This document shows positions 15,401 through 24,496 of a stretch of 39,316 nt of DNA, in pieces. Numbering within the stretch: position 1 is the first letter of the stretch; each line of letters starts with the position of its first letter. The stretch spans positions 1-39,316 of the forward strand of contig NZ_SWCN01000036.1 in NCBI RefSeq assembly GCF_005116575.1, read 5' to 3'. The translations under genes were made by a program, and so were the position numbers. The DNA is from Desulforhopalus sp. IMCC35007 (GTDB lineage: Bacteria; Desulfobacterota; Desulfobulbia; Desulfobulbales; Desulfocapsaceae). The notes beneath the pieces were generated by a model. That model searched no databases and was not told the DNA's origin. It saw nothing but the letters and a program-made list of their open reading frames with translations.

Positions 15401-16642
15401 TTAATTCAACTCAAGTCTGTCACTACCACCAAAGTGGAGGCTGGTAAGTAATGTCAAATATTCACGCAGGTGACGGGTGATGAGAAAATTTTCTCGTACA
15501 AATTCTTTGGCTTTTATACCGATTTCTTTTCTTTTATTTGTATGATGAAGCAGATAACGGATACGCAACGCCGCTCCCTCAGGGGTGTTGACGAGAAAAC
15601 CGGTATTAAAGTTAATAACCTGTAAACGTATGCCCCCCGTATTACCACCAATTACCGGTTTTCCTTTCCACATGGCTTCTGTGACGGTTAAGCCGAATCC
15701 TTCTTTAACCGACTTCTGCACCGCAATATCCGCTGCCCTTTGCAGTGCATTGATGGTTCGATGTGCATCGGCAGGTAACAACAGTACATGAATGTCAGGG
15801 TCGTCTGAGGAACTTCCATGAACTTCCTGAAGGACTTGTTCTCCCTCAGGGTCGTCCGTCGCTCCGCCCCCTGCGAGAACAAGCTGAGCATCAGGTACAT
15901 ATTTCTTTACAATTTTAAAAGCCTGGATAACCCCAAGGGGGTCTTTGAACCGGTCAAACCGGGAAACCTGCAGAATAAGAGGGCGATCAGGGTCAAGATG
16001 GAAGTTGTTAAAGACCGATGCGACCTCCTTGTCCGGCAGTTCGATATTTTTTGCACTGAGTGGATCAATACTTGGCGGAATAATATATTGAGGATGGGGG
16101 AGGTTTTGGGCAAACTCGGCCAGAGAGAAGACACTGGCTTCATATCCACTAACAAATTGACGCAGATATTTCCAGGTGGGTCGATATGGACGGCTGACAT
16201 CGATATGACAGCGCCAGAGCCACTTTCCTCTGCGATTTTTGCAGTGAGAGAGGAGGGGGGCAGGTTGTGGGTCATGAATAAAGACAAACTCCGCCTCTTC
16301 GAGTTGTTGCCGTAATTTTTCTGCATTCTTGCTATTAACCTTTTCATACTCCTGCAATTGTGTGTTCGGGATACGGATTTGCTTGCCCTGCAGGCCATTG
16401 TGAAAATTCTTGGTACATTGATAAAATAGGTCGCTGCCTTCAATAACTTCCCAAGAGGTTTCAATCCCAAGTTCCTGCATCAGCGGTACAAGCTTTTCCA
16501 GTATTTCGGCCACCCCACCGCCAACTCGGGTGGAGTTCACATGTACAACTTTCATCCCGACCAGAGGCTTTGCCAACTGGCGCAGATGAGAGACCACCTC
16601 ATGACCGGCAACTTGTGCGTATGCTTTCAATAATTTCGACAT
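15401..16642 (-). CDS. treT: Trehalose synthase, glycosyltransferring (TreT-like GT4)
   Basis: The 413-residue protein is a GT4, GT-B-fold retaining glycosyltransferase. It opens with VVHVNSTRVGGGVAEILEKL, has WRCHIDVSRPYRPTW and an acceptor-side FIHDPQPAPLL, and a donor site with ILQVSRFDRFKDPLGVIQAF, VLAGGGATDDPEGEQ and EGFGLTVTEAMWKGKPVIGG. These match TreT, which joins glucose from NDP-glucose to free glucose to give trehalose in one step and can run in reverse. ATG 16642 follows AGGAGG. It is the last gene of the trehalose operon, 9 bases after DUF5752. TreT lets the cell make trehalose without trehalose-6-phosphate, which fits the absence of a T6P synthase here. Floridoside-phosphate-type or other GT4 activities are less likely given the operon. 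Confidence 0.9.
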   Translation of the reverse strand: MSKLLKAYAQVAGHEVVSHLRQLAKPLVGMKVVHVNSTRVGGGVAEILEKLVPLMQELGIETSWEVIEGSDLFYQCTKNFHNGLQGKQIRIPNTQLQEYEKVNSKNAEKLRQQLEEAEFVFIHDPQPAPLLSHCKNRRGKWLWRCHIDVSRPYRPTWKYLRQFVSGYEASVFSLAEFAQNLPHPQYIIPPSIDPLSAKNIELPDKEVASVFNNFHLDPDRPLILQVSRFDRFKDPLGVIQAFKIVKKYVPDAQLVLAGGGATDDPEGEQVLQEVHGSSSDDPDIHVLLLPADAHRTINALQRAADIAVQKSVKEGFGLTVTEAMWKGKPVIGGNTGGIRLQVINFNTGFLVNTPEGAALRIRYLLHHTNKRKEIGIKAKEFVRENFLITRHLREYLTLLTSLHFGGSDRLELN

Positions 16643-16651
16643 GATCTCCTC

Positions 16652-17332
16652 CTATGAAAAATGTGCTGAAAAGACCTCAACGACCTGCTTCTTAAGCTCA
16701 GACAGTGTACCAAAGTATGGATCAATGGCAGCAAGCCGGCAGCAAAGACCCTCATATTTTTTTCCATGGCAGTTGAGAAATAAACGAAAGTCATCTCCCT
16801 GATTATCCAGGCGGCGGCGGGAATCGATAAAATGATAAAAAATGCTGCTTGTAGACATGTCAGGGAGTAAAGCTGTTAACTCTTCAGGATTGTGAGCTTT
16901 TTCCAAGGTGTCAAAGATTACGATTTGTGAGCGGATAAACTCAAAATATGAGGTTGCCAGGGTATAGGCCAGTGATTCTTTTTCATCAATTCTTTCATCT
17001 ATAATTTCAAGTAATTCTTGACGGAGATTTTCCAGGTTTGAAAAATCGTTAGGGTCGACAACGGCCAGACGCTCGCCCAGCGGAGCATCATGCAGAGCAT
17101 ACCAGGCCCAGGCAGCGAAGTCATTGTTGTACTCCCGCTCCTCAAAACGTGGCTGCAAAAGGCCGCCCCAGAAGTGGTAGTAGATACTGTCGAGGCTGAT
17201 TTGTGTCAGGATGCTCTGCAACTCTTTGAGGTTTATCGCTCTTTTACTGGTAGCAATGGCGATAAGGGCGCAATCTTTAATCTCAAATATTTTTGTCTCC
17301 CTGACGGTGTCGTCATTTGCTGATACGTTCAT
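16652..17332 (-). CDS. DUF5752-like protein with two internal repeats
   Basis: The 226-residue product resembles DUF5752 proteins, which have no known activity. It is a duplication. IYYHFWGGLLQPR followed by DDFAAW-like and GERLAVVDPNDFSNLENLRQELLEII in the first half corresponds to IFYHFIDSRRR, DDFRLFLN and CRLAAIDPYFGTLSELKKQVVEVF in the second. Each repeat starts with a Phe-rich strand and a segment such as LKELQSILTQISLDS or PEELTALLPDMSTSS. There is no signal peptide. ATG 17332 follows GGAGG. It lies between MalQ-like/TreY and TreT with gaps of 21 and 9 bases, so it probably assists or regulates trehalose synthesis. Confidence 0.8.
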   Translation of the reverse strand: MNVSANDDTVRETKIFEIKDCALIAIATSKRAINLKELQSILTQISLDSIYYHFWGGLLQPRFEEREYNNDFAAWAWYALHDAPLGERLAVVDPNDFSNLENLRQELLEIIDERIDEKESLAYTLATSYFEFIRSQIVIFDTLEKAHNPEELTALLPDMSTSSIFYHFIDSRRRLDNQGDDFRLFLNCHGKKYEGLCCRLAAIDPYFGTLSELKKQVVEVFSAHFS

Positions 17333-17353
17333 CGTTTTGCCTCCTCTTTGCGG

Positions 17354-20300
17354 TTATAATAACCGGTTGCTTGTTTGTAACAGAGCAACCGGCCAGGACT
17401 GCAACAACCGACCAACTTCTATAGATGTTGAGCCCTCTTCCACCCCGATAGTATTTGCAGGGTCACTGGAAAAAATATCTGTAAGTTGCCACTCACATAG
17501 TGCATTCGGTAGGACGATCGCGGTATTTCCCCATACCGAAGTACCGATGGGATGCTGCTTTTCTCCATGCATCAGGGTCATATAGAGCCTGGGGGCAACC
17601 GCAATAATCATCCGTTTTTCAATCTTTCTGGCAAAGGCACAAACATGGCTGCTTTTTGTACCTGTTACCTCCAAAGGAAGGTAACTGCCCCGATCAAACA
17701 CCTCCTGCCAGGCATTTCGCAGCTGCAAGGTTTTGACAATGGTGTACATCTTAGCTCTGCCGTCGTGCAGATCAGCGAGTAGTTCCTGCTGGAGTGGGGT
17801 CTGTTCATCGGCCTTTTCCATTCTTTCAAATAAAGAAAACAACAGATCCTGCCGCTTTTGAAAATCTACCGGTCGGCGGTTGTCCGGATCAACCAGGGAG
17901 AAACGTAACAACTCGCACCCCTGGTAGATATCGGGAATGCCCGGGGCAACCAGTTTCAGAAAAACCTGAGAAAGGCTGTTGAACAGGCCGAACCAGGAGA
18001 TGTCTTGATGCATGTCCAGAAAATCTTTCATAAACGGACTGTCGTCTTTGGTCAAAACCCCTTCGACAAATCGGGCAACACTATCCTCATAGGACTGGTT
18101 CTGATTGATCCAACTTGTATGGACTTTTGCCTCACGACAGGCCTTCACCGAAGCGGTTATAATGCGCTGCAAGAAATCTTGCATTCCCATTTCATCGAGA
18201 GGTTCTGTCGGCCACACCCCTATCAAGTTCTGATAGAAGGCATACTCATCATTTTCGTCAGGTGCCGACACATCTCCCAGGCTGGTTTTTTTTGAGCGAT
18301 TGAGCTTACTCCATACAAATACCCGTTTTTTCCACTCCGGAACCATCTCCGTCAGGATATTTATCCTGGACCGCACATCTTCACTCCGCTTGGAGTCATG
18401 GGTGGAACTGTTTAACATGCCGTGAGGCCAGTACCGCAACCGATCCTGATTACTGCGATGAAAAGCCGTCACAGAGACACCAAAACGTTGTGGTGATCCT
18501 CCTACCTCGTTTAAAGACAAAAGACGGTTATAGATATAAAATGATGTGTCCTCAAGGCCTTTGGCCATAACTGGACCTGTATATTGTTGAAAATTACTGA
18601 TAAAATTCTGTCTTCCGACCTGGTTGCGGGTGTTGCCTGTCTTCTTCGATAATAATATGTTTTTAATGAAATCGAAGGCGCTCAGGTCGTCTGATTGTTC
18701 TCTATCTCTGGCCTGTGCCACAGCCCATTCAATAAATTTGCTATCACTCTTGCTTATTGTTTCCGGGGTAATATAGGTGCGGTACACTGGAAAGTACGCA
18801 ACCACCTCGATTAAGCCGTCACGGAGACGGTTGAAGGTAAAGTCTCTGGTTGCACGATCTGCCTGTGCCAGACAGTAAAGCTGACTCGCCAGGACATTGA
18901 GCTCGCCAGCCATTGAGGAGCGGATAATCAGTTTTTTGCAGTTGTAGAGGAGGCTCTCCTGATCAAACTGTTTGCCGACAAACTGATGATACAAAGACGT
19001 CATCGGCTTTTCTGCCTTTGTCTCGAGGAGTATACCGTTCAGATGGTTTGAGAAGTCATATCCGGTGGTGCCACTCACCGGCCATGCCTCAGGCAGGGAT
19101 TCAAAATCCGCCAGAATTTTTTCTGCAACCACATAAAGAGGCATTTGACGAGCTTCTTCAGCATTGTTCTGTTCCCCATCTCCTGATTTCTGCATCTTGC
19201 CTACTGCTGCTGTCTGAAGCCGTGAAAAATACTGGAGAGGGTCATAGAGACCATCTGGATGGTCTACTCGCAGACCATCGACTTTACCGGTGGCTATAAG
19301 ATCAAGAATAAAATTATGGGTTTCATGAAATACCTGTTCATCCTCCATACGAAGCCCGGCCAGGTCATTGATATCGAAAAACCTGCGGTAGTTGATTTCG
19401 TCCCCAGCCACTCGCCAGAATGCAAGCCGGTATGCCTGCTTTTCCAGAAGATCATGTAAGAGGTCGTAGCTCTCGGGGTTACCTCTTTCGCCGTTGAAGA
19501 GGATGATATTTTCCTCAATAAATTGCCTGACTTCCTGCTGCTCCCGACAGAGTCTGGCGAGACGCCGCTTGTTGACATCTTTATCCCGCTGATGAATCTG
19601 GATCTTCTCCTCTGATATTTCATGTCGGTCTGGCAGGTTTTCAAAAGAAGAAATAAGGTTCTCCATTTCCAGATAGCCGGTATGCTGCAGCCCCAGTCGA
19701 TCACCAAGGCGCGCAAGATCGTGAGCGAGTATGGTCTGGCAGGTTTTGGGGGCAACAGGAAATCGGTGCTCATAGTAGTGGATTGAAAAACTGCCGCTGT
19801 TTTCGCAAAAACAAAGAGTGAGTTCGCCACGGTCTAAAATATTTCCATAATGATCACCGAGCACCGGCAGCAGGACACGACCACTAAGATGTGGGCTCTG
19901 AGGCTGCCAATTGATGTCGAAAAAATTGGCATACAGTGAAAGCCTGCCATTTTCCAGGACATCCATCCACCAGTGATTATCGGGGCCGATCCCCATGTGG
20001 TTAGGAACAATATCGAGGAGCAGAGCCATTTGGTGCTGCTCCAGAACTTCAATAAACATTTCAAAATCCGCACGGCTGCCGATCTCCGGATTAATCAAGG
20101 TGTGATTTATGATATCATAGCCATGCGGGCTACCGGGTCGTGCCATGAGCAGGGGGGATATGTAACAATGACTCACTCCAAGTCCTTTGAGATAGGGAAT
20201 AATTGCCGCAGCGTGAATAAAAGTGAAATCTCTGTTCAACTGAAGGCGGTAGAAAGATGTAGGAAGGCTCATTCCCTGTCGTTTTCTGCGATCCGATAAT

Positions 20301-22519
20301 GGCGCAGAAGGGCGTACCACCCCTAACCCCCTTTCCTGGCACAGGTCTTTGAACAGGTTCTCAATCTTCTGGCTGGCAACAATAGTTTCCAGATCGTATG
20401 TAAGACGCATGGTCCAGAATGACTGGTTGATCAAGGATGGTGGTTCAGCCTGCTCCTCTATCTGGAGAAGGTCGCCCATGGCAACGAGTAGAATTTTCGC
20501 CGGGGTCTTCGCCAGAAACATCTGGCCGGCTGAGATCAGGGACCAGTCAAGCTCTAATACTTTGGCAGGGTCAAGGTCATATCCTTCCGGTAGGAGCTCT
20601 GCATGGGCGAGGTTAATTAAAAATTTGGCCCTGTCAGAGGACCGGGCCAAAATAGCCTTCTCCTTTGCTGCGATATCAGGAAACAAGCCTTCCTCTGTTT
20701 TAACGGCAATATCCCGACCTTGCCAAAACCCTTGCATACTCGCCAGAAAAGGAGGCGAGGTGGATATGAGACTGTTTGCCGGATAGGTAGCAGTTTCCCG
20801 CCATTCCGTCTGTGTATCTCTGAATTGAAAGAGTGCCATGTTTGAAAAAATGTTTTTCTGGCGCAGAGCTGTCTGCTGCTCTTTGGGAAGCTTGTCGATG
20901 GTGTCATCGGCAATCACCAGACAACGGTTTCTTATGCTTTCCAGTGCCAAAATCCCGAGGAAATCAGAAAATGGATACCGGATGAAGGCTTTTGCTGAAT
21001 CTCCGGCCAGAGAGAAGGACGCCTGGAAATAGTTGGCCATTGATCTGATAATGACGGCCCCGGCATTGAACATGATGTGACGCAACCCTTCAATAAATGC
21101 TTGATAACAGCTCTCCTGGATTTTGTGCGGCAAAAAAAGCGGCTGCCCAACGGCGGGATCAATGGTGGAAGTATCAATGAGGTATTTCTTTACACGCGTC
21201 ATTTGAAACAGCTGGTCATTATAATACCAACTCTCAAAACCGTTGTTATCGATACTATATAAAAACTCTTGAAGCAGTCCGATTTTGAGACCCAGCTCCA
21301 GGGAACGGTGGCCAATCGTGGCCATCTGTAACGCGGCCTGCCATTGCAGATACTGATAATATTCAATTTGCTTTTCATGATGTTCGGTAAATGACGCTAC
21401 CGCCTTGGAAAAAGGGCTTCTTAAATCAACAGGCCAGTCGTTCCAATGTCTGTTGTACCGGCCGTCCTCTCCAAGTTCCTCTGCAATTGCTGCAAAGATT
21501 GCAGAGTAGTGTAGAGTTTTTCCTCCCTGCGCTTGAAAGTGTCTGAAATCTGCTCCTCTGGATGTTTCAGGATTAAGATGATTTGTATAGAAATGATTCC
21601 AGAGTTTTTTAAACAATTCTCCTTTTAGCCTTATTACTGCATCATAATCGAGCCGCGCCTGGTTTCTAAGAGATGCCAGCCGGGCTTGAAAGCCGGCCTG
21701 AAGGCAGTACTTTCCAACCTCCTCATCTTCTAAAAAATCCGGAATTGCCTCAACATCAAGATACAGGACGTTGAGTCCAATGCGGCAGGAGGGTGCGTAA
21801 GGGTTTCCATCATTATCAGCGGACCCGAAGAGATTGTATAATGGTGGGGTATGAATCGTGCCGGCTCCGTGGGTTGCAGCCCATGCAAGTAACTGTTTCA
21901 GGTCTGAAAAATCACCGATACCCCAGTTGGTTTTGCTGCGAACAGCATGAAGCGGAACACTGACTCCCCAGACCCTGTTCTCGGCGCTTATTCCAGAAGG
22001 GACATAACAGCTCCGGGGCACAACGATCAACTGCCCGGAGATGGTGGTGTGGTCATTTGACTCATCGACTCTGGAGATTGATATATTGTGGTAGCCGCAG
22101 GGGAGGCAAAGCTGCAGGTCAAGCTGGTGGATGCCGTACCCCTGTTCGTCTCTTTCTACCACAACCTCCATAGCCTTTTGCGAAGGTCTGAGTAGACCAT
22201 GGTGTTCTTTTTTCGACTCTTCAATTATGGTCCACTGGTATTGCCGCTCATCTGCAACCGGCAACCGTAATGGGAGCGATATACATCCCTTGTCTTCCTG
22301 CAGCACTGATACCGGGTCAAGAATCTGCTCCCAGTGTTGCCGTGCAACTTGTTTCAATAAACCATCTGCCTGGCAAGGTTCAGCAATATCAAGACCTGCC
22401 GCCTGTAAACACGATATAAGGCAACTGTCTGCAGCGCCCGAATGAACATTTTTTTCATCCGGCGATTCCAGATATATCCCATAGTGAGCCGCAAGCTTAT
22501 ATAAGGAGTGAGTCGGCAT
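17354..22519 (-). CDS. treY: MalQ-like (degenerate GH77) / TreY (maltooligosyltrehalose synthase) fusion
   Basis: One 1721-residue frame joins two glycoside hydrolase domains. Residues 1 to about 730 follow 4-alpha-glucanotransferase: WGVSVPLHAVRSKTNWGIGD, PYAPSCRIGLNVLYLDVEA and RYPFSDFLGILALES. However, the nucleophile motif RIDH reads IIRSMAN (490-496), GED reads ADD (537-539), and the THD motif reads TSP (587-589). All three catalytic carboxylates therefore seem lost or altered. From Met750 the protein is TreY, which turns the reducing end of a maltodextrin into a trehalose unit. It has LLDIVPNHM, nucleophile Asp1086 (GLRVDHPDG), acid/base Glu1133 (VVAEKI) and Asp1375 (STHDSKRSEDVR), all intact. 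ATG 22519 follows GAGG and overlaps the end of treZ by 23 bases. The GH77 part may now serve as a glucan-binding or scaffold domain. Confidence 0.92.
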   Translation of the reverse strand: MPTHSLYKLAAHYGIYLESPDEKNVHSGAADSCLISCLQAAGLDIAEPCQADGLLKQVARQHWEQILDPVSVLQEDKGCISLPLRLPVADERQYQWTIIEESKKEHHGLLRPSQKAMEVVVERDEQGYGIHQLDLQLCLPCGYHNISISRVDESNDHTTISGQLIVVPRSCYVPSGISAENRVWGVSVPLHAVRSKTNWGIGDFSDLKQLLAWAATHGAGTIHTPPLYNLFGSADNDGNPYAPSCRIGLNVLYLDVEAIPDFLEDEEVGKYCLQAGFQARLASLRNQARLDYDAVIRLKGELFKKLWNHFYTNHLNPETSRGADFRHFQAQGGKTLHYSAIFAAIAEELGEDGRYNRHWNDWPVDLRSPFSKAVASFTEHHEKQIEYYQYLQWQAALQMATIGHRSLELGLKIGLLQEFLYSIDNNGFESWYYNDQLFQMTRVKKYLIDTSTIDPAVGQPLFLPHKIQESCYQAFIEGLRHIMFNAGAVIIRSMANYFQASFSLAGDSAKAFIRYPFSDFLGILALESIRNRCLVIADDTIDKLPKEQQTALRQKNIFSNMALFQFRDTQTEWRETATYPANSLISTSPPFLASMQGFWQGRDIAVKTEEGLFPDIAAKEKAILARSSDRAKFLINLAHAELLPEGYDLDPAKVLELDWSLISAGQMFLAKTPAKILLVAMGDLLQIEEQAEPPSLINQSFWTMRLTYDLETIVASQKIENLFKDLCQERGLGVVRPSAPLSDRRKRQGMSLPTSFYRLQLNRDFTFIHAAAIIPYLKGLGVSHCYISPLLMARPGSPHGYDIINHTLINPEIGSRADFEMFIEVLEQHQMALLLDIVPNHMGIGPDNHWWMDVLENGRLSLYANFFDINWQPQSPHLSGRVLLPVLGDHYGNILDRGELTLCFCENSGSFSIHYYEHRFPVAPKTCQTILAHDLARLGDRLGLQHTGYLEMENLISSFENLPDRHEISEEKIQIHQRDKDVNKRRLARLCREQQEVRQFIEENIILFNGERGNPESYDLLHDLLEKQAYRLAFWRVAGDEINYRRFFDINDLAGLRMEDEQVFHETHNFILDLIATGKVDGLRVDHPDGLYDPLQYFSRLQTAAVGKMQKSGDGEQNNAEEARQMPLYVVAEKILADFESLPEAWPVSGTTGYDFSNHLNGILLETKAEKPMTSLYHQFVGKQFDQESLLYNCKKLIIRSSMAGELNVLASQLYCLAQADRATRDFTFNRLRDGLIEVVAYFPVYRTYITPETISKSDSKFIEWAVAQARDREQSDDLSAFDFIKNILLSKKTGNTRNQVGRQNFISNFQQYTGPVMAKGLEDTSFYIYNRLLSLNEVGGSPQRFGVSVTAFHRSNQDRLRYWPHGMLNSSTHDSKRSEDVRSRINILTEMVPEWKKRVFVWSKLNRSKKTSLGDVSAPDENDEYAFYQNLIGVWPTEPLDEMGMQDFLQRIITASVKACREAKVHTSWINQNQSYEDSVARFVEGVLTKDDSPFMKDFLDMHQDISWFGLFNSLSQVFLKLVAPGIPDIYQGCELLRFSLVDPDNRRPVDFQKRQDLLFSLFERMEKADEQTPLQQELLADLHDGRAKMYTIVKTLQLRNAWQEVFDRGSYLPLEVTGTKSSHVCAFARKIEKRMIIAVAPRLYMTLMHGEKQHPIGTSVWGNTAIVLPNALCEWQLTDIFSSDPANTIGVEEGSTSIEVGRLLQSWPVALLQTSNRLL

Positions 22520-24392
22520 AATGTCCTCGCTCGTTGGAAAAATAACAGCAGAAAGATTTCGCGGGTAAACAGTCTCGGGACGGGCAATTATTTCCCTTTG
22601 CGAGCTGATAGATCATCCTGGCGCGTAAAGGTAGCTCTCGCGCAATGTGTTGCTCGGTAAAGTTAATAGCTATGGTATATTGTGAAGCATCTGCCAACTG
22701 CCAGCAGGCACGCAACACCCCTTGAGCTGGAATTGTGTAGCTGGCAGAACCTCCGACTGTTTTTTTTATGTGAGGTACGATCTCAGAGTGCCGGATCTTC
22801 AGAATTTTGCGGTAAAAACTCAAAAAAGCCTGGTGCTTTTCGGTGTCAAGCTCATTCCAGGCAAGTCTCGAATCCAGGAAGGTTTCTTCGGCGTTGGGAT
22901 CAGGGATCTGTTCCCTGCTTTGCCGGGATTTGAACTGACTGAATGCGGCAAACTCTTTTCTTCTCCCTTTTGTTACGCTGTCTGCGAGCTCCGGGCCGAA
23001 ATTACAAAAATAATAAAAGGGGGTTGTGGCCAGAAATTCTTCTCCCATGAAAAGAAGTGGCGGAGATGGGGCAAGCAGGACTAAGGCAGTACAGAGTTTC
23101 AGACTCCACAGGTCACAAAGAAAAGAGAGTCTTTCGCCAAAGGCACGGTTTCCGATCTGGTCATGGTTCTGCAGAAAAGAGATGAAGGCTGCAGGAGGCA
23201 GGTGATCACTGGGATCACCACGTTTGAGCCCCTGCCTATAGAGGGAAGGCTCGCCCTGATAGGCAAAACCCTGTGTGAGGCACCGCCCCAGATGGTCCAG
23301 GGGCTTGTCGGCATAATCGATGTAATAGCCTTCTGCCTCGCCGGTTAACAGAGTGTGGCAGGCATGATGGAGATCATCGTTCCATTGGGCAGTAAAAGGT
23401 GGTGTCGCGCCGTTATTTTCAGCGGTAAGATATTCGGCCTGGTTTTTATCGTTTTCCAGCATAAGATGAATATGCCGCCGTCTTCCCGGCCCATGTCGTA
23501 CCGCCTGGGATATCTCTTGAAGAATGTCAGGACTCGATGGGTCGAAGATCGCATGCACCGCATCAAAGCGGAGGCCGTCAAGATGATATTCTTCCAGCCA
23601 ATAGAGGGCATTGCTAATGAAAAAATCCCGGACTGTTCTGCTCTGCGGCCCGCAGTAGTTGATAGCTGCCCCCCATGGGGTGTGAAACTCTTCTGTAAAG
23701 AAGGCATCCCGGGCATACACGTGGAGATAGTTCCCCTCCGGGCCGAAATGATTGTACACCACATCAAGAAAGACCATGAGACCGCGCTGGTGCGCCTCGG
23801 AAACCAGGTTTTTCAGATCATCAGGCGTGCCATAGCAATTACAGGGGGCAAAGAGCAACGCACCATCATATCCCCAGTTGTACTTGCCTGGAAAATGGGC
23901 CACAGGCATCAGCTCAATTGCGGTTACACCCAACTCCACAAGATAATCCAGCCGCCGGGTGACGCCCTGAAAATTTCCCTCAAGAGAAAACGCACCGACA
24001 TGTAATTCGTAGATAACCGTCTCTTGCCAGGGTCTCCCCGTCCAGGCCTGATCTCGCCAGCAAAATGTTCGGGGATCACAGACAACACTGGGGCCATGAA
24101 TATCACTTGCTTGATAACGGCTTGCCGGATCGGGAACAAAAAGCTTACGGTCAATTCTGAACTGATAGCGATCACCCGGCCTGGCTTTGCCATGGTAGAG
24201 GCGATACCAGCCATCTTCCAGGCGAGGCATCGATACTGTTTCTTCTGCAGCCGTTTCAGACAGCAGAAAAAGATCCACTCGTTCTGCCCCTGGTGCCCAA
24301 AGTTGAAAAAGGACTCCACCCGCCGGTTCAACCTGAGCACCAAAAGACATTAAAAAGCTGTTCTCTATACTGTTTTGTGGAGTGAGCACCAT
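22497..24392 (-). CDS. treZ: Maltooligosyltrehalose trehalohydrolase
   Basis: The 631-residue GH13 enzyme releases trehalose from the ends made by TreY. An N-terminal beta domain (SFGAQVEPAGGVLFQLWAPGAERVDL) is followed by the barrel with ELHVGAFSLEGNFQGV, VVYNHFGPEGNYL, nucleophile Asp277 (GLRFDAVHAI), acid Glu313 (LMLENDKN) and Asp411 (QNHDQIGNR). FAYQGEPSLYR and PLLFMGEEF are also typical of TreZ. Start ATG 24392 is set by AGGAG seven bases upstream; the frame stays open to 24473 but without support. The length is within the family range. It is the third gene of the operon, 104 bases after the phosphatase/GH65 gene, and overlaps the next gene. Confidence 0.94.
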   Translation of the reverse strand: MVLTPQNSIENSFLMSFGAQVEPAGGVLFQLWAPGAERVDLFLLSETAAEETVSMPRLEDGWYRLYHGKARPGDRYQFRIDRKLFVPDPASRYQASDIHGPSVVCDPRTFCWRDQAWTGRPWQETVIYELHVGAFSLEGNFQGVTRRLDYLVELGVTAIELMPVAHFPGKYNWGYDGALLFAPCNCYGTPDDLKNLVSEAHQRGLMVFLDVVYNHFGPEGNYLHVYARDAFFTEEFHTPWGAAINYCGPQSRTVRDFFISNALYWLEEYHLDGLRFDAVHAIFDPSSPDILQEISQAVRHGPGRRRHIHLMLENDKNQAEYLTAENNGATPPFTAQWNDDLHHACHTLLTGEAEGYYIDYADKPLDHLGRCLTQGFAYQGEPSLYRQGLKRGDPSDHLPPAAFISFLQNHDQIGNRAFGERLSFLCDLWSLKLCTALVLLAPSPPLLFMGEEFLATTPFYYFCNFGPELADSVTKGRRKEFAAFSQFKSRQSREQIPDPNAEETFLDSRLAWNELDTEKHQAFLSFYRKILKIRHSEIVPHIKKTVGGSASYTIPAQGVLRACWQLADASQYTIAINFTEQHIARELPLRARMIYQLAKGNNCPSRDCLPAKSFCCYFSNERGHYADSLLI

Positions 24393-24496
24393 AAGCTTTC
24401 TCCTGTTATCTGAAATAATCAATATGATTACTTTCCACGTCCACAACCTCTGTTGACAAGGCGTTCGTACCACCCGGCCTGCAATCTGCTAATCTC

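Noticed and set aside
17354-22519. Idea that the MalQ-TreY frame is an assembly error joining two genes
   Set aside because: There is a single continuous frame with a plausible linker near residues 730-750, no stop or frameshift, and no ribosome binding site before Met750, so a true fusion is more likely.
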